In this document: piece after piece, positions 54,317 through 64,000 of the stretch
Layout: each line of letters begins with the position of its first letter
How positions within the stretch are numbered: position 1 is the stretch's first letter
NCBI RefSeq assembly: GCF_000003195.3
Contig: NC_012875.2
Location: 17,368,398-17,432,397 of the forward strand
Reading direction: 5' to 3'
DNA: 64,000 nucleotides
Origin: Sorghum bicolor
Taxonomy: Eukaryota; Streptophyta; Magnoliopsida; Poales; Poaceae
Made by a program: the position numbers and the translations under genes
The notes under the pieces: model-generated
What the model saw: the letters and a program-made list of their open reading frames with translations, nothing else
The model's database searches: none
What the model was told of the DNA's origin: nothing

Positions 54317-56712
54317 TGTAACACCCTAGGTGTTAAGCATGCACTTAGCCTTATCAAAGCAATGCATAAGCATTCTCATCAAGCATAGCATCATGAGCAT
54401 GTCATTCATCCCAAAATATGATTTTATGTGTTTTATTCCATGTGCTTTAAATATGCTAAAAATATGATGCTTGCTTCTAAAAATGTGAAATATTCAAACT
54501 AGGTTGATTTATGTGTAAGAAGAATTAAGAATATTTTTGTGCAATTTTTGGAGCCATAGAATTTGAGAAATGGAATTTATACAAAAATCCCCAAAATGAA
54601 TTTATTTGAAAACCTAGAACTAGTTTTAATATGTAATTCAAATTCTATTTGGAATTTGGTCTTGCTTATTAAAACAAAGTTGTAGGGTTTTTGTTTTGGA
54701 ACAACTTTGTTTTAGGAAGAAAGAGGTGAAAATGATTTTAAATTGGTCCAAATGAATTTAGAAAAGAAATTGAGGAAAGAAATTCAAAAAAAATGGAAAA
54801 AGGGGCAGGCGCTGCCGGGCCAACCCCGCCTCCCTTTCGGCCCAGACCGCGGCCCGGCCTGCCTCCCCCTCCCCCTCTCTCCCGCGCGCGGACGCCCGCC
54901 TCGTCCCAGCCAGCGACGGCCACGTGGCGGCCGTACGCCGGCGATGGGCGCGCCGCGGCCGACCGGCTTCACCTGGTCGGGACGCCGGCCCGGGCTCCCA
55001 GGCCACTCCATTCGCTCTGTCGCCCGCGCCTCTCTCCTTCCTCCCTCCGCTCGCGAGCGCAACCGAAGCCGTAGAGCTCCGCCGCAGCGCCATCACCGGA
55101 GCAGCTCCGCTGCTCACCGCCGGCCACGCCAGTGCCCCAACCTCGACGCCAAAACCACCAGAGCACTCGCCGTCGTCGCGGTAAGCTCCTGCGAACGTTC
55201 TACCGAGGTGAGAGCCCGTCGAGCGCCGTGAATCGCTCGCCGGAGTTGCTCCGAGCTCGCCGGAGTGCTCCGTCGCGACGGATCTTGCTGTTTCCGCCCC
55301 CTTTTCGCTCGTTCTTTGGTGCGCTAGGTCAGTCGTGAGGAGAGGAAGCTCGTAGGGTGGTTTGTGCGCGCTCTACCGCACCGGAGTGGCATGGCCACGG
55401 CGAGCAGCGCCGCCGTGCCGCCATGCATGCTCGTCGGAGGTGCTCCGGCCCTCCTCCGGCCAATCCGAGGGTACCGCCGGGTGCGCCTCGCTGCGGGGAG
55501 CACGATGGTGCTCACCCCGTGGACGGGGACCTCACAGCCGGTGAGATCTGCTCGTCGGAGGTGCCCTCCCTCTCGGCCTCGCTGACCAGTGGGGTCAGAG
55601 GCCCACTGTCAGTCGCAGGGGGACCGTGTTGGGTGTAGATCTGGGTGTCTTTAGCGTTTTTGATCCCGATTTCGATTTGATTTTCAGAAAATGATTTCCA
55701 GAAATCGATTTAAACCTTGTAAAATCCATATCTTGAGTTCTACAGCTCCAAATTTGATGAAATAAATTTTGGTGTACTCTATATTTTCAGATCTACAGTT
55801 TGATGTAATTGCATGTCATGTTTGAACACTTTTTATGGACAGAAATAATTAATCCATGCTTTTGCAAAACTTGGGAAATGCATAGTAATTAAAATTTGGT
55901 TAGAAATCGATTCGAATCGCCATCGCTCCTGGATAGTGAGCACTTGACATGAGCTTCGTCCTCGTAGTAAGGACTATGGAACACTTGGGTTATAATGATA
56001 AATGGTTTTAAGAATGCTATGATGAGGTACCATCATATTGCTACACTTGATTGTAATAGTGCAGGTGCAAACCTAGATAATAGGCTGTCAACTTGAGCAA
56101 ATTAAAAGAAGAAAGGTTTATGTAAGGCATGTTAATAGCATCTTGCAGTTATGCAAAAAGGTTGTCAGCTACCCCACTATATAGCCTTCATGATCCTTGT
56201 TGAGTCTTTATTTTGAGTTTATGACGGGTAAGTCTAGCTGAGTACATTCTCGTACTCAGGGTTCTACTCCCATGTTGTTTTGCAGATGGTCAAATGTACT
56301 ATGGTTATTGCATCCTCTGTCTGTACCCAGCCATGGGTGATGACTAGACCAAGGGCGATGGTCACTCCGTCTTCTCTTCTGCTTTTGTGGGAATGACAGA
56401 ATTATGGCACTGTATCAGACTAAGTGTGTGTGTTGTATTTTCGAATTATGAAGCTTCCGCTACTTGAAGAACTTGGTTTGTAATAATTTTTAAGAACTCC
56501 GATGAATTGTATGAATGTTTTCGAACTGGGATGTAATTGTGGATGGTGACCGCTAAACTTATTACGATCTTGGCTGTTTGTATGCTATGTGGTTTGAAAT
56601 CCTTCGAGATTTCACGGACTACCGGGATTATATGGGTTTAAGCTTGATGGTTTGACTATGCAAATGGTCACTGTTAGGCTTAATCTCTTATAATTTGGTC
56701 GGTTCTCTTACA
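54317..56712 (+). mobile_element. 2.4-kb solo LTR inside the CACTA
   Basis: TGTAACACCC to TTCTCTTACA, flanked by a perfect taaat duplication (54312-54316 and 56713-56717). It is an LTR because the homologous fragment at about 62178-63025 ends TTCTGTGACA and is followed at once by a tRNA-Met-like primer site. A GC- and CpG-rich block (about 54800-55640) has open frames on all strands, which I take as composition effects rather than genes. The lineage is probably chromovirus, by its ends; not certain. Confidence 0.8.
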
Positions 56713-57734
56713 TAAATAGTCAAGGAAACTGTTATTTCCTTGGGTGTTATTCTAAACCGTCAAGTAAATTATTATTTCTTTGGGGGTTATTGAATTTCCT
56801 TGGAGGTTGGCTCCCAATGAAATGCTTATAAGTATTTATGTGACTTCGTCTGAAAAAAAACAATAATATCCTAAAGGTGTCTGGAAAACCTAAAATTTGG
56901 CATGAGATCATAATATGGTTGTACTCTCTTGGCATAAAAATTTCAAATCATTTTAACAAAGTTGGACTATACATATTCACAAATGGATAAATATCTCACA
57001 TACTTACATAACTATGTGAAAGATATATCCATTTGTGAACACCATATGGTCTCACTTTGTCAAAATGATTTATTCTATGGGAAGCTTATACACCCACATT
57101 ATGACCCCATATCAATTCTTAGAATTTTTAGACCACTTTATGATATTATTTAGTTTTTCATCAGAATCACTAAAATGGTAGTCTAAGTAATGTTTAGCAA
57201 AACACTTAGTTTTTCATCGATATTTAGGATGTGAGCTCAAATAGACATGTCTTCTTACATGTACATTATTTTCTAATTTTTGGACATTGTTAGATAGGAC
57301 GTGTAGTTCAAGTTGTAGTGATTTTCCAAAAGCGCGCAAAAATTCATTTAAACTATAGAAAATAATAAATTAGTTCTCAAATTTGTGAAACTTATACAAA
57401 GAGAAATATATGTAGTATATTTTATTTAAAAGTATTTTGGGTATATGAATACAATTGGATTAGAGTGTTTACTTCACAAGTTTGTCTAGTAATCAAATAG
57501 TGCTTAAATAAAACCTCGATAAACAGGAAATAAAACGTTAAGGCCCAATGGCTTGGGCTTGGGCCACGCATACACAGCAGGCCACATGAACCTGCTAGCC
57601 TACTAAGGCACTGTTAGATCTGAACCGTCCAAGGTCGACGCATGAAGGTTGCGGCCTCGGTAGCCGAGGGCGTCGCACACGGATGTCGCGGCCCCGATGA
57701 CTGGCACGCTGAGGTCATGGTCCCGACGGCTGAT

Positions 57735-57828
57735 GGTGGTGCGTGGAGGTTGTGGTCCAATGAGGAGGCATCATCGTCGTTGGTGGTGCGTGGAGGTTGT
57801 GGTCCAATGAGGAGGCATCATCGTCGTT
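57735..57828 (+). repeat. 47-bp tandem duplication
   Basis: The unit beginning GGTGGTGCGTGGAGGTTGTG occurs twice back to back (57735-57781 and 57782-57828), identical by eye. Confidence 0.9.
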
Positions 57829-57907
57829 GCAGATCTGTGTCCATTGAGCTCTCAGCGCGGTGAAAACGTAAAGTCCTCTCTGTGTCTTCCTCTGATCGTG
57901 TCCTGTT

Positions 57908-57998
57908 TCTTAGTTTCTTCATTAGGAGTGGCAGCGTCAGCAGCATATATGTGTTCTCTTAGTTTCTTCATTAGGAGTGGCAGCAGCAGCAGCATACA
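57908..57998 (+). repeat. 48-bp tandem duplication
   Basis: CTTAGTTTCTTCATTAGGAG with the following GTGGCAGC...AGCAGCATA is present twice, with small differences in the AGC stretch. Confidence 0.85.
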
Positions 57999-59574
57999 AC
58001 GTTGATTTTGTGCTCAAATTTTAGATAAGTGATAGTATGTTCAGAAAAAACTAGGTGCTGAACTGGTTGGGATGCAATGTGCTCTGACATTTCTTTTAGG
58101 ATTTGATCTTGCTCTTGCTCTGACATATTGTAGTTGTAGATGAACACAAGTATCCAAGTCTTAGAACCAAGAATCCAGTCTAACTAGCAGAGTATCCAAT
58201 AATTATCTTGAATTGCTATGTTCTTTAATCAATCCATTTCAAGTTATCTGTGTTTGTATTTATATTTTTCATACAGTATACTTTCCATTTGGTGTTTTAT
58301 TATTGCTTATGTCTTGCTTTTTCTCACAAGTATTTATCATACTACATTTTCCTTCTGCTGTTTCTTTTATGTGGACAAATTGCTGAATGTGGCTATCAGC
58401 GTCACCTTCATCTTAGTTGGAATGTATTTTTTATCAAACAATACTGGCACTGGCAAGGCTCACCTGCATACTGCTCCTGAAAGAAATTAGGCTGTAGGCG
58501 TTTTTTAGATAGAATGGACTCTAAGCTGTGAAGCACCTGATTACTGGATGGTGAAATTACTTCTTGTCTCTATTTATTGGCCCAATAATTGATATTTTTC
58601 CTAGAACAAATGGTATTGTTCAGCAAGCATATTTAGTGTGTTCTAAACTTTTGATCCAGTTCTCATATCCATCTTATCATGTGCCATTTCAGGGGACTGC
58701 CTATACAAGGGGAAAGTGAGGCTCGCAGGTTGCTGTGTGCAGCATACACCGCTGTGAGTTTGTGCCACTGATCTATATCCTTGCCAACTTGGGAGGCTAG
58801 AGAAGGGAGCTCAGCCATTTCCTCAACATATGGTGTTTCATGACATTGGAGTTAGTAATACTCCTACCATTTTGGAAACTATTAGTCACCTGTGTGTTAA
58901 TGTAAGGATGAATGTTCAATGCACTTGTAATATTCTTATGGATATATTAATGTCAATATAATAGTTGTGCTCAATAACAAAATATCTATATGCATGTCAT
59001 CATGTGTCAACTGAGTATATTGATCGGAATACTTGAATATATTGATTATTGCAATTATTTTTTTGTTGCCAGTATAGATTTGCTTGGGGGCTGACCTTCA
59101 AGGAAATCATAATTAACTTGGTGGTTAATGATAGTCAAGGAAAACTATAATTTCCTTGGAGGTGAAGTGCAGCCAAGGAACATAATTACCTTGACGGTCT
59201 AGAGTGTTTCCTCAGAGGTTGTCGACCCTCAAGAAAATAAATTTACTTGGCGGCTATCAACCCTCAAGAAAACTTGTTTCCTTGACGGTTGTAATATTTC
59301 CTTGGCCATTTAGCAAATTAAGTCTGGTCGTAGTTTTCTTAGCAGCTAGCCTCCAAGAAAATTATCCTTGAGTGTCAAAACCGCCAAGGAAACTAATTTT
59401 CCTTGACGGTTTGTGGTCAAGGATCATTTCCTTGACGGTTTAACCCCTTTTCAGCTTCTATTCTTGAGTGCGTTTGCTTGACGGTTTGTGGTTAAGGATC
59501 ATTTCCTTAACGGTTTAACCCCTTTTCTTGGCGATTTTTAGCCGCCAAGGCAATTCGGGATTTAGGTAGTGTTT

Positions 59575-60030
59575 GTATGTTGCAAAGGAAAAGCAAAACA
59601 CGGGAGAGAGGAAGAAGCTTCCTAGCGGGGTGTGGGCATGGGCCTGACCTCTCGTGGCCTCGTCTAGGCGGGGCATGGGCGTGGACGTGCTTCGCACGCG
59701 CGCAACCATGGTACTTTCCCGTTGAGCAGAAACGGAAAGGAAAGAAGTGGATTTTCTAATATATATGGAGTCTGTGTGCATCCTGCTTAATGCATGCACG
59801 GCCGTACATTAGCCGCTTCCAGAAATATATACTGATGCCAACCTTGAACATAAAGCCTTCCATGCCAGGCGTGACCATGTCTTCCTTCCAACTACCCCCC
59901 TCCTCGCTATGAAACAATAGCCATCTGATTCTTACATTGACAATGGAGGAAAATTTTAGGGACTGATGTTAATTAAATGCGATCAGCAGAGTGTTAATCA
60001 AATGCAATGTACACAGGTAATCTAAAAAAC
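59575..60030. other. Sequence between CACTA and the transporter exons
   Basis: Probably the 3' UTR and downstream flank of the minus-strand transporter gene. No gene recognised. Confidence 0.5.
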
Positions 60031-60812
60031 TTATGCTCTAAGAGAAAGTCCTTCTGGATTGTGTGCCTCGATGTCAACATGTTTAATCCCAGGCACAAGC
60101 TTTTGGATCTCAGACTCCAGCCGATCCACTTCATATCCCAGAGCTTCAACTACATCCTCGCCTGTCGAAACAGTGTAGTTTCAGATCAGGGTAGCAAAGC
60201 TTAGATCCATCTATAGAGCGACATGTATTTCACATACCGTAGTTAGCCATGACCCTTAGTAATTCCGTATCATCCTTGGACACTGCAGCTTCCCGGAACT
60301 GTAGAATGAAAATGATAAGAAGTCAGGGAGTAAAATGTGTTACCATTCGCTACAGTATGTTGTGAGATATTGGCAGTCTTTTCTCAGGGACGAGTTGGCT
60401 GATGTGTTGGAACAGCTCGTAATGTTCTTTGTGAAAGGTATAGTGGAAGAAGGGTACAAGACCACAAGCTCAAAGTGCCAGACAACTGTAATAAGATGAA
60501 ACTAGGACATAATCTGCTTCCTTGACATTATTCTTTTCCAGATTAAACTAGCCAAGCATCAATAAAATGTCAGCTAGAATTTTAGCCACACAATTGGAAC
60601 AGACTAATAATAGGGCAATAAATCACCTAGTTTGAAGGCTGAAAATTTTGCAATTATTTTACTACATTACTGACAGAAGAATACTGAATATCAAAATGCA
60701 CATCAGTCAATGACTGTAGATAAAGTATTTTCAAGGTAAGGCACCTGTTTTGCCCAAGTCCCACGTCCAGTCCTTTCCAAATAATTTTGTACCAGAACAA
60801 CTCCATTGAAAT
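60031..60812 (-). CDS. MTPC4-like (cation diffusion facilitator) metal transporter, last three exons
   Basis: Exons 60812-60745, 60298-60238 and 60161-60031 (minus), phases and AG/GT signals all consistent. They encode FNGVVLVQNYLERTGRGTWA, FREAAVSKDDTELLRVMANY, EDVVEALGYEVDRLESEIQK and the terminal LVPGIKHVDIEAHNP, closing with TAA at 60031-60033. This is the conserved C-terminal region of plant MTPC4/ZnT9-like proteins, putative zinc transporters. About 85 codons, no stop or shift. The upstream exons, including the membrane segments, are not within the window; a chromovirus LTR lies 94 bp upstream in what would be the preceding intron. It is either the 3' end of a live gene with a very long intron or a stranded fragment. 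Confidence 0.75.
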
Positions 60813-60905
60813 CTGTAAGACGATTTAGATGACAATAAATATCAGAAATTTTTTATGTAAAAAAAATTATTGCACTGGGAAATGAATTGTAACTAGGATA
60901 TAAGA

Positions 60906-61148
60906 TGTCACTCGCTTGATCTTCCTTGCGGCTGACAGGGCAGCCGATTAGGGCTGACCAGCGGTGGTGGCGGCCTGGCAATGGCAGCTGCGGCTGGCTG
61001 GGCTGGGGGCAGCGGCCTGGCTGGGAGCAGCTGCGGCTGGCTGGGCTGGGCGGCCTGGCTGGCAGCGGCTGAGGGGCGGCACGGCCAAGGGAGAGAAGGG
61101 GGCGACGGCGGCAGAAGGGAAGGGAAGGGAAGAGGCGCGGTGCACAAG

Positions 61149-61179
<31 letters not shown>

Positions 61180-61368
61180 GTTGAACCCCAAACCTGCCTA
61201 ACTTCTCATTGTCTCCCTCATATATATAAGGGGGGTTACAATTGCTAATGGTAGCCCATGAGTCTATCCTCCTATAGAGGCCTGATCTATACCAGCTGGA
61301 CCTATTGCCCCTCTCTACTTTAACTAGCTTATCGTCGTCTTCCGGCATAGGTCCTATTGACCATGACA
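60906..61368 (-). repeat. 3' LTR of a chromovirus-like element
   Basis: Minus strand TGTCATGGTC at 61368 to GAGTGACA at 60906, 463 bp. A purine tract AGGCAGGGAGAGA lies just before it (61369-61381) and a TATATATA box at about 61220-61228. Contains low-complexity GGCTGGGCTGGG sequence and a GA microsatellite. Confidence 0.7.
61149..61174 (+). repeat. (GA)13 microsatellite
   Basis: Thirteen uninterrupted GA units inside the LTR. Confidence 0.95.
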
Positions 61369-61381
61369 TCTCTCCCTGCCT

Positions 61382-62177
61382 GAAGAATCAGCTCATCCTC
61401 AACTGAAATTTGGGATAGAGCTGTCTGAAGAGCTCAGCATCTTCCCAAGAGGACTCTGCAGTCGGTTGGTTCTTCCATTTGATCAAGACCTGTAGTTGGC
61501 CCTGGTATAGTCGTCATTTCAGCATGAGGTCGGGTTCTGGAACAGCAGCACCTTTGTGCATTGTCGGCACCTGGCCGGGCTCACAATGTTCGGGGCCTAT
61601 GTGGGGTAGGCATTGTGGATGCGGGCCGCCTCATGTAGATTCAAATGGTAGGCAACCGAGCCAATGCATTCACTGATCTGAAAGGGGCCGAAGTATTTTG
61701 GAGCTAACTTGGCTTTCTGAAGGGTCGAGATGCCCAATGCCGCTCGAGCCATTAGTTTAAGCCATACCCAATCACTAACTTGGAATGATCGGTCTGTGTG
61801 CTTGTCATCATAGTATTTTTTGTAGTAATTGCAGGAGACGTACTTTTGTTTGTTCTAGAAACTGATCACGCTCTGTAAGCAGATCATCATCGACTGAAGG
61901 TACTGCAGCATCACCTGGACTATAGGTTTTCAGCTGTGGGGGTCACGTCCATAGACCAGTTTGAATGAGTACCGATGGACTTTTGGTAAGCGGTGTTGTA
62001 GCAAAACTCTGCCCAAGGGGGCCATCTGATCCATTCTTTTGGTTTGTTTCATGTAGGTACATAGTGATGACTTTGTTTACTATTTCTGACTAGCCATCTG
62101 ACTGTGGGTGGTGGGCTGATGTCATCTATAGTTTTACTGCATATAATCAAAATAGTTCTTGCCAGAATCTTGACAAA
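61382..62177 (-). pseudogene. Chromovirus pol fragment: integrase C-terminus and chromodomain-like end
   Basis: Minus strand, frame changing: SAHHPQSDG then TAG (62090-62092, expected Gln) then SEIVNKVITMYLHE. Further, KYYDDKHTDRSFQVSDWVWL, LAPKYFGPFQI and GSVAYHLNL form the integrase C-terminal GPY region. VLIKWKNQPTAESSWEDAELF is a chromodomain-like end. It belongs to the same element as the LTR at 60906. The upstream part is replaced at about 62178 by an unrelated LTR fragment. Confidence 0.8.
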
Positions 62178-63025
62178 GGAATCGATTCGAATCGCTGTCT
62201 CTCCCGGATAGTGAGAACTTGACAGAGTAGCGGCAAACGTAGCATTCACTAAGTACAATGGTTCTTGATAATGATGTTGAGGATAGCAAGGAAGAACATA
62301 TGATGAAACTTGATATGGTTATTATTGTTTGTAATAATCAAATGAAGTACTTAGTCTAGGTGCTAATCTAGTGGTAGGCAAATGGTAGACATAATGATGT
62401 TGAGGATAGCAAGAAAGATGATTAATATGATGCCTTTACAAATGGTGTACCATCCAATATAAGCTTTTGGCAAATTGTCCAAGTCAAACCAGCTACACTT
62501 ATACTCAGCCTTGCATGATCCTTGGTGTCTTTTCTGTTTGGTTAGACGGGTAAGTCTAGCTGAGTACATCCTCGTATTCAGGGTTTATTCCCATCTGTTG
62601 CGGATGATGTCTTTTATGATGGCTTCTGCAAGACCTGTCTCCATCCCGCTGGGGATGAGGACTAAACCGTTGGGCACGGTTCTCTAACAACTTCGCACCC
62701 TGATGCTTTTGGTGGATGAGATGAGACTCTGGCAGTAACAAGAACTGGTGAAATGTGTGTGTAAACTATTTTGCTTCCGCTACTTCAAAACTTGTGTTGT
62801 AATAAGTACTCCGATGTGGTGCCGCTTCGTCGACAATGAATGAACTATGTAACAATCATTGTATTGTGTTGAACTATTACGATCTTGGTATATTGCAAAG
62901 TTGGTTTGAAGTCCTTCGTGATTTCAGTTGACTACCGAGATTATATGGGCTCAAGTCTGGAAACTTGATTGCTAGATCGATCATTTCTGCACTTGAACTC
63001 TTATAATTTGGTCGGTTCTGTGACA
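62178..63025 (+). repeat. Truncated LTR, same family as the 2.4-kb solo LTR
   Basis: Matches 55905-56712 in order (TCGATTCGAATCGC, ACGGGTAAGTCTAGCTGAGT, TTATAATTTGGTCGGTTCT). Its 5' part is missing. Ends TTCTGTGACA at 63025. Confidence 0.75.
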
Positions 63026-63246
63026 GCTGGCATACAGAGCCTCCAGTCAGCCGTTCATGAGAAGAATGGAGCCTAAGAAGTTTACCAACTGTTTCCACGT
63101 ACTCTGATAGTTGTAAGTGTTATTATAAATATGTTTTCCGCTATATATAATATTGTTTCTAATATTTCTATTCTTTTGTTGTATGCGTGGACTTCCTGGG
63201 CACACATATGATGACTCTGGTCTTGTTTTGAAAACCAGGGTGTGAC
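63026..63246 (+). other. Primer site and leader following the truncated LTR
   Basis: GCTGGCATACAGAGCC (63026-63041) is close to the tRNA-iMet primer site. About 200 bp of non-coding sequence then runs to GGGTGTGACA, where copia sequence begins. Confidence 0.6.
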
Positions 63247-64000
63247 ATCGTATGCCTTCTAGGATTCTTGATATGAAATCTCCGGTTGAACTTTATTGGG
63301 ACAATGGGAATTCAAGGTACCCCCTAAGGTATTTGGATGTGTTTGCTTTGTTAGGGACCATAGACCTTCGGTTCGCAAGTTAGACCCTCGAGCCGTAAAG
63401 TGTGTCTTCGTTGGATATTCCTCTATACAAAAGGGCTACAAGTGTTGGGACCCTATTGGAAAAAAATTATTTGTATGGATGTGACGTTTCGTGAGTTTGA
63501 ACCATACTATACAAAACCATGGGACCTTGATCCGTTGTTCGAAGAATTCTCTTCAGTCATTGAGAGTGACAGAAGAGAGGGGGAGAATGAAGGAACTACT
63601 CAAAAGGAGGTAATTGTTGGTGCCATTCCATGTCCAATGGATGAGAAGGTGGTGGATCATGATAGTGTTGAGTATGAGAAGTGGCTGCCATGAGAATGGA
63701 GAGATGATTGACGACGAGAGTGAGGTGGTAGTTGTTGAAGGGAGTGAAGCTATTGGGATGACAGAGAATAGAGAAACAGAGGATAATGTTGAGAATAGAG
63801 AAACAGAGGATAATGTTGAGAATCGAAGGAGACAGTTCAGGAGTCAGGGGGAGCAAATAGTTGAGAAGGAGCCAATAGTGTATCGAAGGAGGTGATTTAG
63901 GAGTCAGGAGGAGCAAGTTCGTGCACTACAGTCACAACAGCCTGTCTCAACAGTCCCAAATCTCTCATCGGCCTTCTCTCCATTGAGCCCTTTGACCCAA
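63247..64000 (+). pseudogene. Ty1/copia pol fragment (after integrase), cut by window edge
   Basis: RMPSRILDMKSP, then with frame changes FKVPPKVFGCVCFVRDHRPS, LDPRAVKCVFVGYSS and QKGYKCWDP lead to LFVWMDVTFREFEPYY. This is the conserved segment between copia integrase and RT. Stops at about 63482 and 63693 and a frameshift near 63480 show decay. An Asn/Glu-rich linker with a direct 24-bp repeat (GAGAATAGAGAAACAGAGGA at about 63766 and 63790) follows. RT lies beyond the window. Confidence 0.75.

Larger units (their letters stand above)
56818..59094. other. Interior of the CACTA element
   Basis: 2.3 kb with no recognisable transposase. The part near 57540-57870 is GC-richer and could be captured host 5' gene sequence, unidentified. 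It contains two local duplications listed separately. Confidence 0.55.
54095..59571. mobile_element. Complete non-autonomous CACTA transposon
   Basis: 5,477 bp. Left end CACTACCAGAATCTGGAATT; right end is the complement of CACTACCTAAATCCCGAATT. Target duplication ttt (54092-54094 and 59572-59574). Both ends carry subterminal repeats of CCGTCAAGGAAA and TTTCCTTGGCGG type (54112-54316, 56718-56815, 59095-59560). No transposase found. A 2.4-kb solo LTR sits inside the left subterminal region. Confidence 0.9.

Noticed and set aside
54743..55638. Overlapping Pro/Arg-rich open frames in the 2.4-kb solo LTR
   Set aside because: High GC suppresses stops in all frames; no domain was recognised.
58218..58490. 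90-codon hydrophobic open frame in the CACTA interior
   Set aside because: AT-rich, aromatic-rich translation of non-coding DNA without family resemblance.
59095..59571. CRISPR-like or tandem array appearance
   Set aside because: Irregular spacing, mixed orientation and CACTA termini identify it as subterminal transposon repeats in a plant genome.

Overview
This is a window of plant nuclear DNA, most likely from a grass (probably panicoid). It is built almost entirely of nested transposable elements around a few broken host-gene pieces. The signs are plant LTR retrotransposon lineages (Tat, Athila, chromovirus, Sirevirus), CACTA transposons with subterminal repeats, GT-AG introns, and plant gene families (FAR1/FHY3, Alba, an MTPC4-like metal transporter). 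I see no prokaryotic operon, CRISPR array, rRNA or tRNA gene.

Layout, left to right. 1-4938: minus-strand Tat-type Ty3/gypsy element (copy A) cut by the window edge. 4939-8096: right end of a CACTA transposon carrying a broken Alba-domain gene. 8097-16442: a decayed second Tat family on the minus strand, ending in its 5' LTR, with an antisense coiled-coil gene at its 3' end. 16443-16798: gag fragment of an old chromovirus. 16799-30384: an Athila-type solo LTR split by a complete Tat element (copy B, 17020-29366) with intact gag-pro and pol and a spliced antisense gene. 30385-33175: the rest of the chromovirus gag, its leader, PBS and 5' LTR. 33195-41385: a complete non-autonomous Athila-like element with two tandem retropepsin domains and no reverse transcriptase. 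41677-51716: a complete but mutated Sirevirus-like Ty1/copia element on the minus strand. Pieces of one FAR1-like gene lie at 33176-33194, 41391-41676 and 51717-53358. 54095-59571: a complete non-autonomous CACTA element with a 2.4-kb solo LTR inside. 60031-60812: three intact C-terminal exons of an MTPC4-like transporter. 60906-64000: chromovirus 3' LTR and integrase remnant, a truncated LTR with PBS, and a copia pol fragment.

Insertions can be ordered because matching 5-bp (LTR elements) or 3-bp (CACTA) target duplications are readable: ccctc (copy B), actag (solo LTR), ggctt (Athila-like), actat (Sirevirus), ttt (CACTA) and taaat (2.4-kb solo LTR). The FAR1-like gene was hit by the chromovirus, the Athila-like element and the Sirevirus. 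The chromovirus was then hit by the solo-LTR element and the second Tat family, the solo LTR by copy B, and the second Tat element by a CACTA, in which copy A probably sits.

The most interesting unit is Tat copy B. Its LTRs differ at about four positions in 688 bp by my reading. Pol starts in a TAATG overlap with the gag-pro stop. A six-exon gene on the opposite strand, with its own TATA box, encodes a plant-mobile-domain protein with a coiled-coil tail. The hexamer GCCGAT/ATCGGC is scattered over the whole element on both strands far above chance. That combination resembles TE-encoded, motif-directed anti-silencing systems such as VANC of VANDAL elements. The functional link is my inference. 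A second theme is decay: most nonsense mutations in several elements read as CAG to TAG, the trace expected from deamination of methylated cytosine in CHG context.
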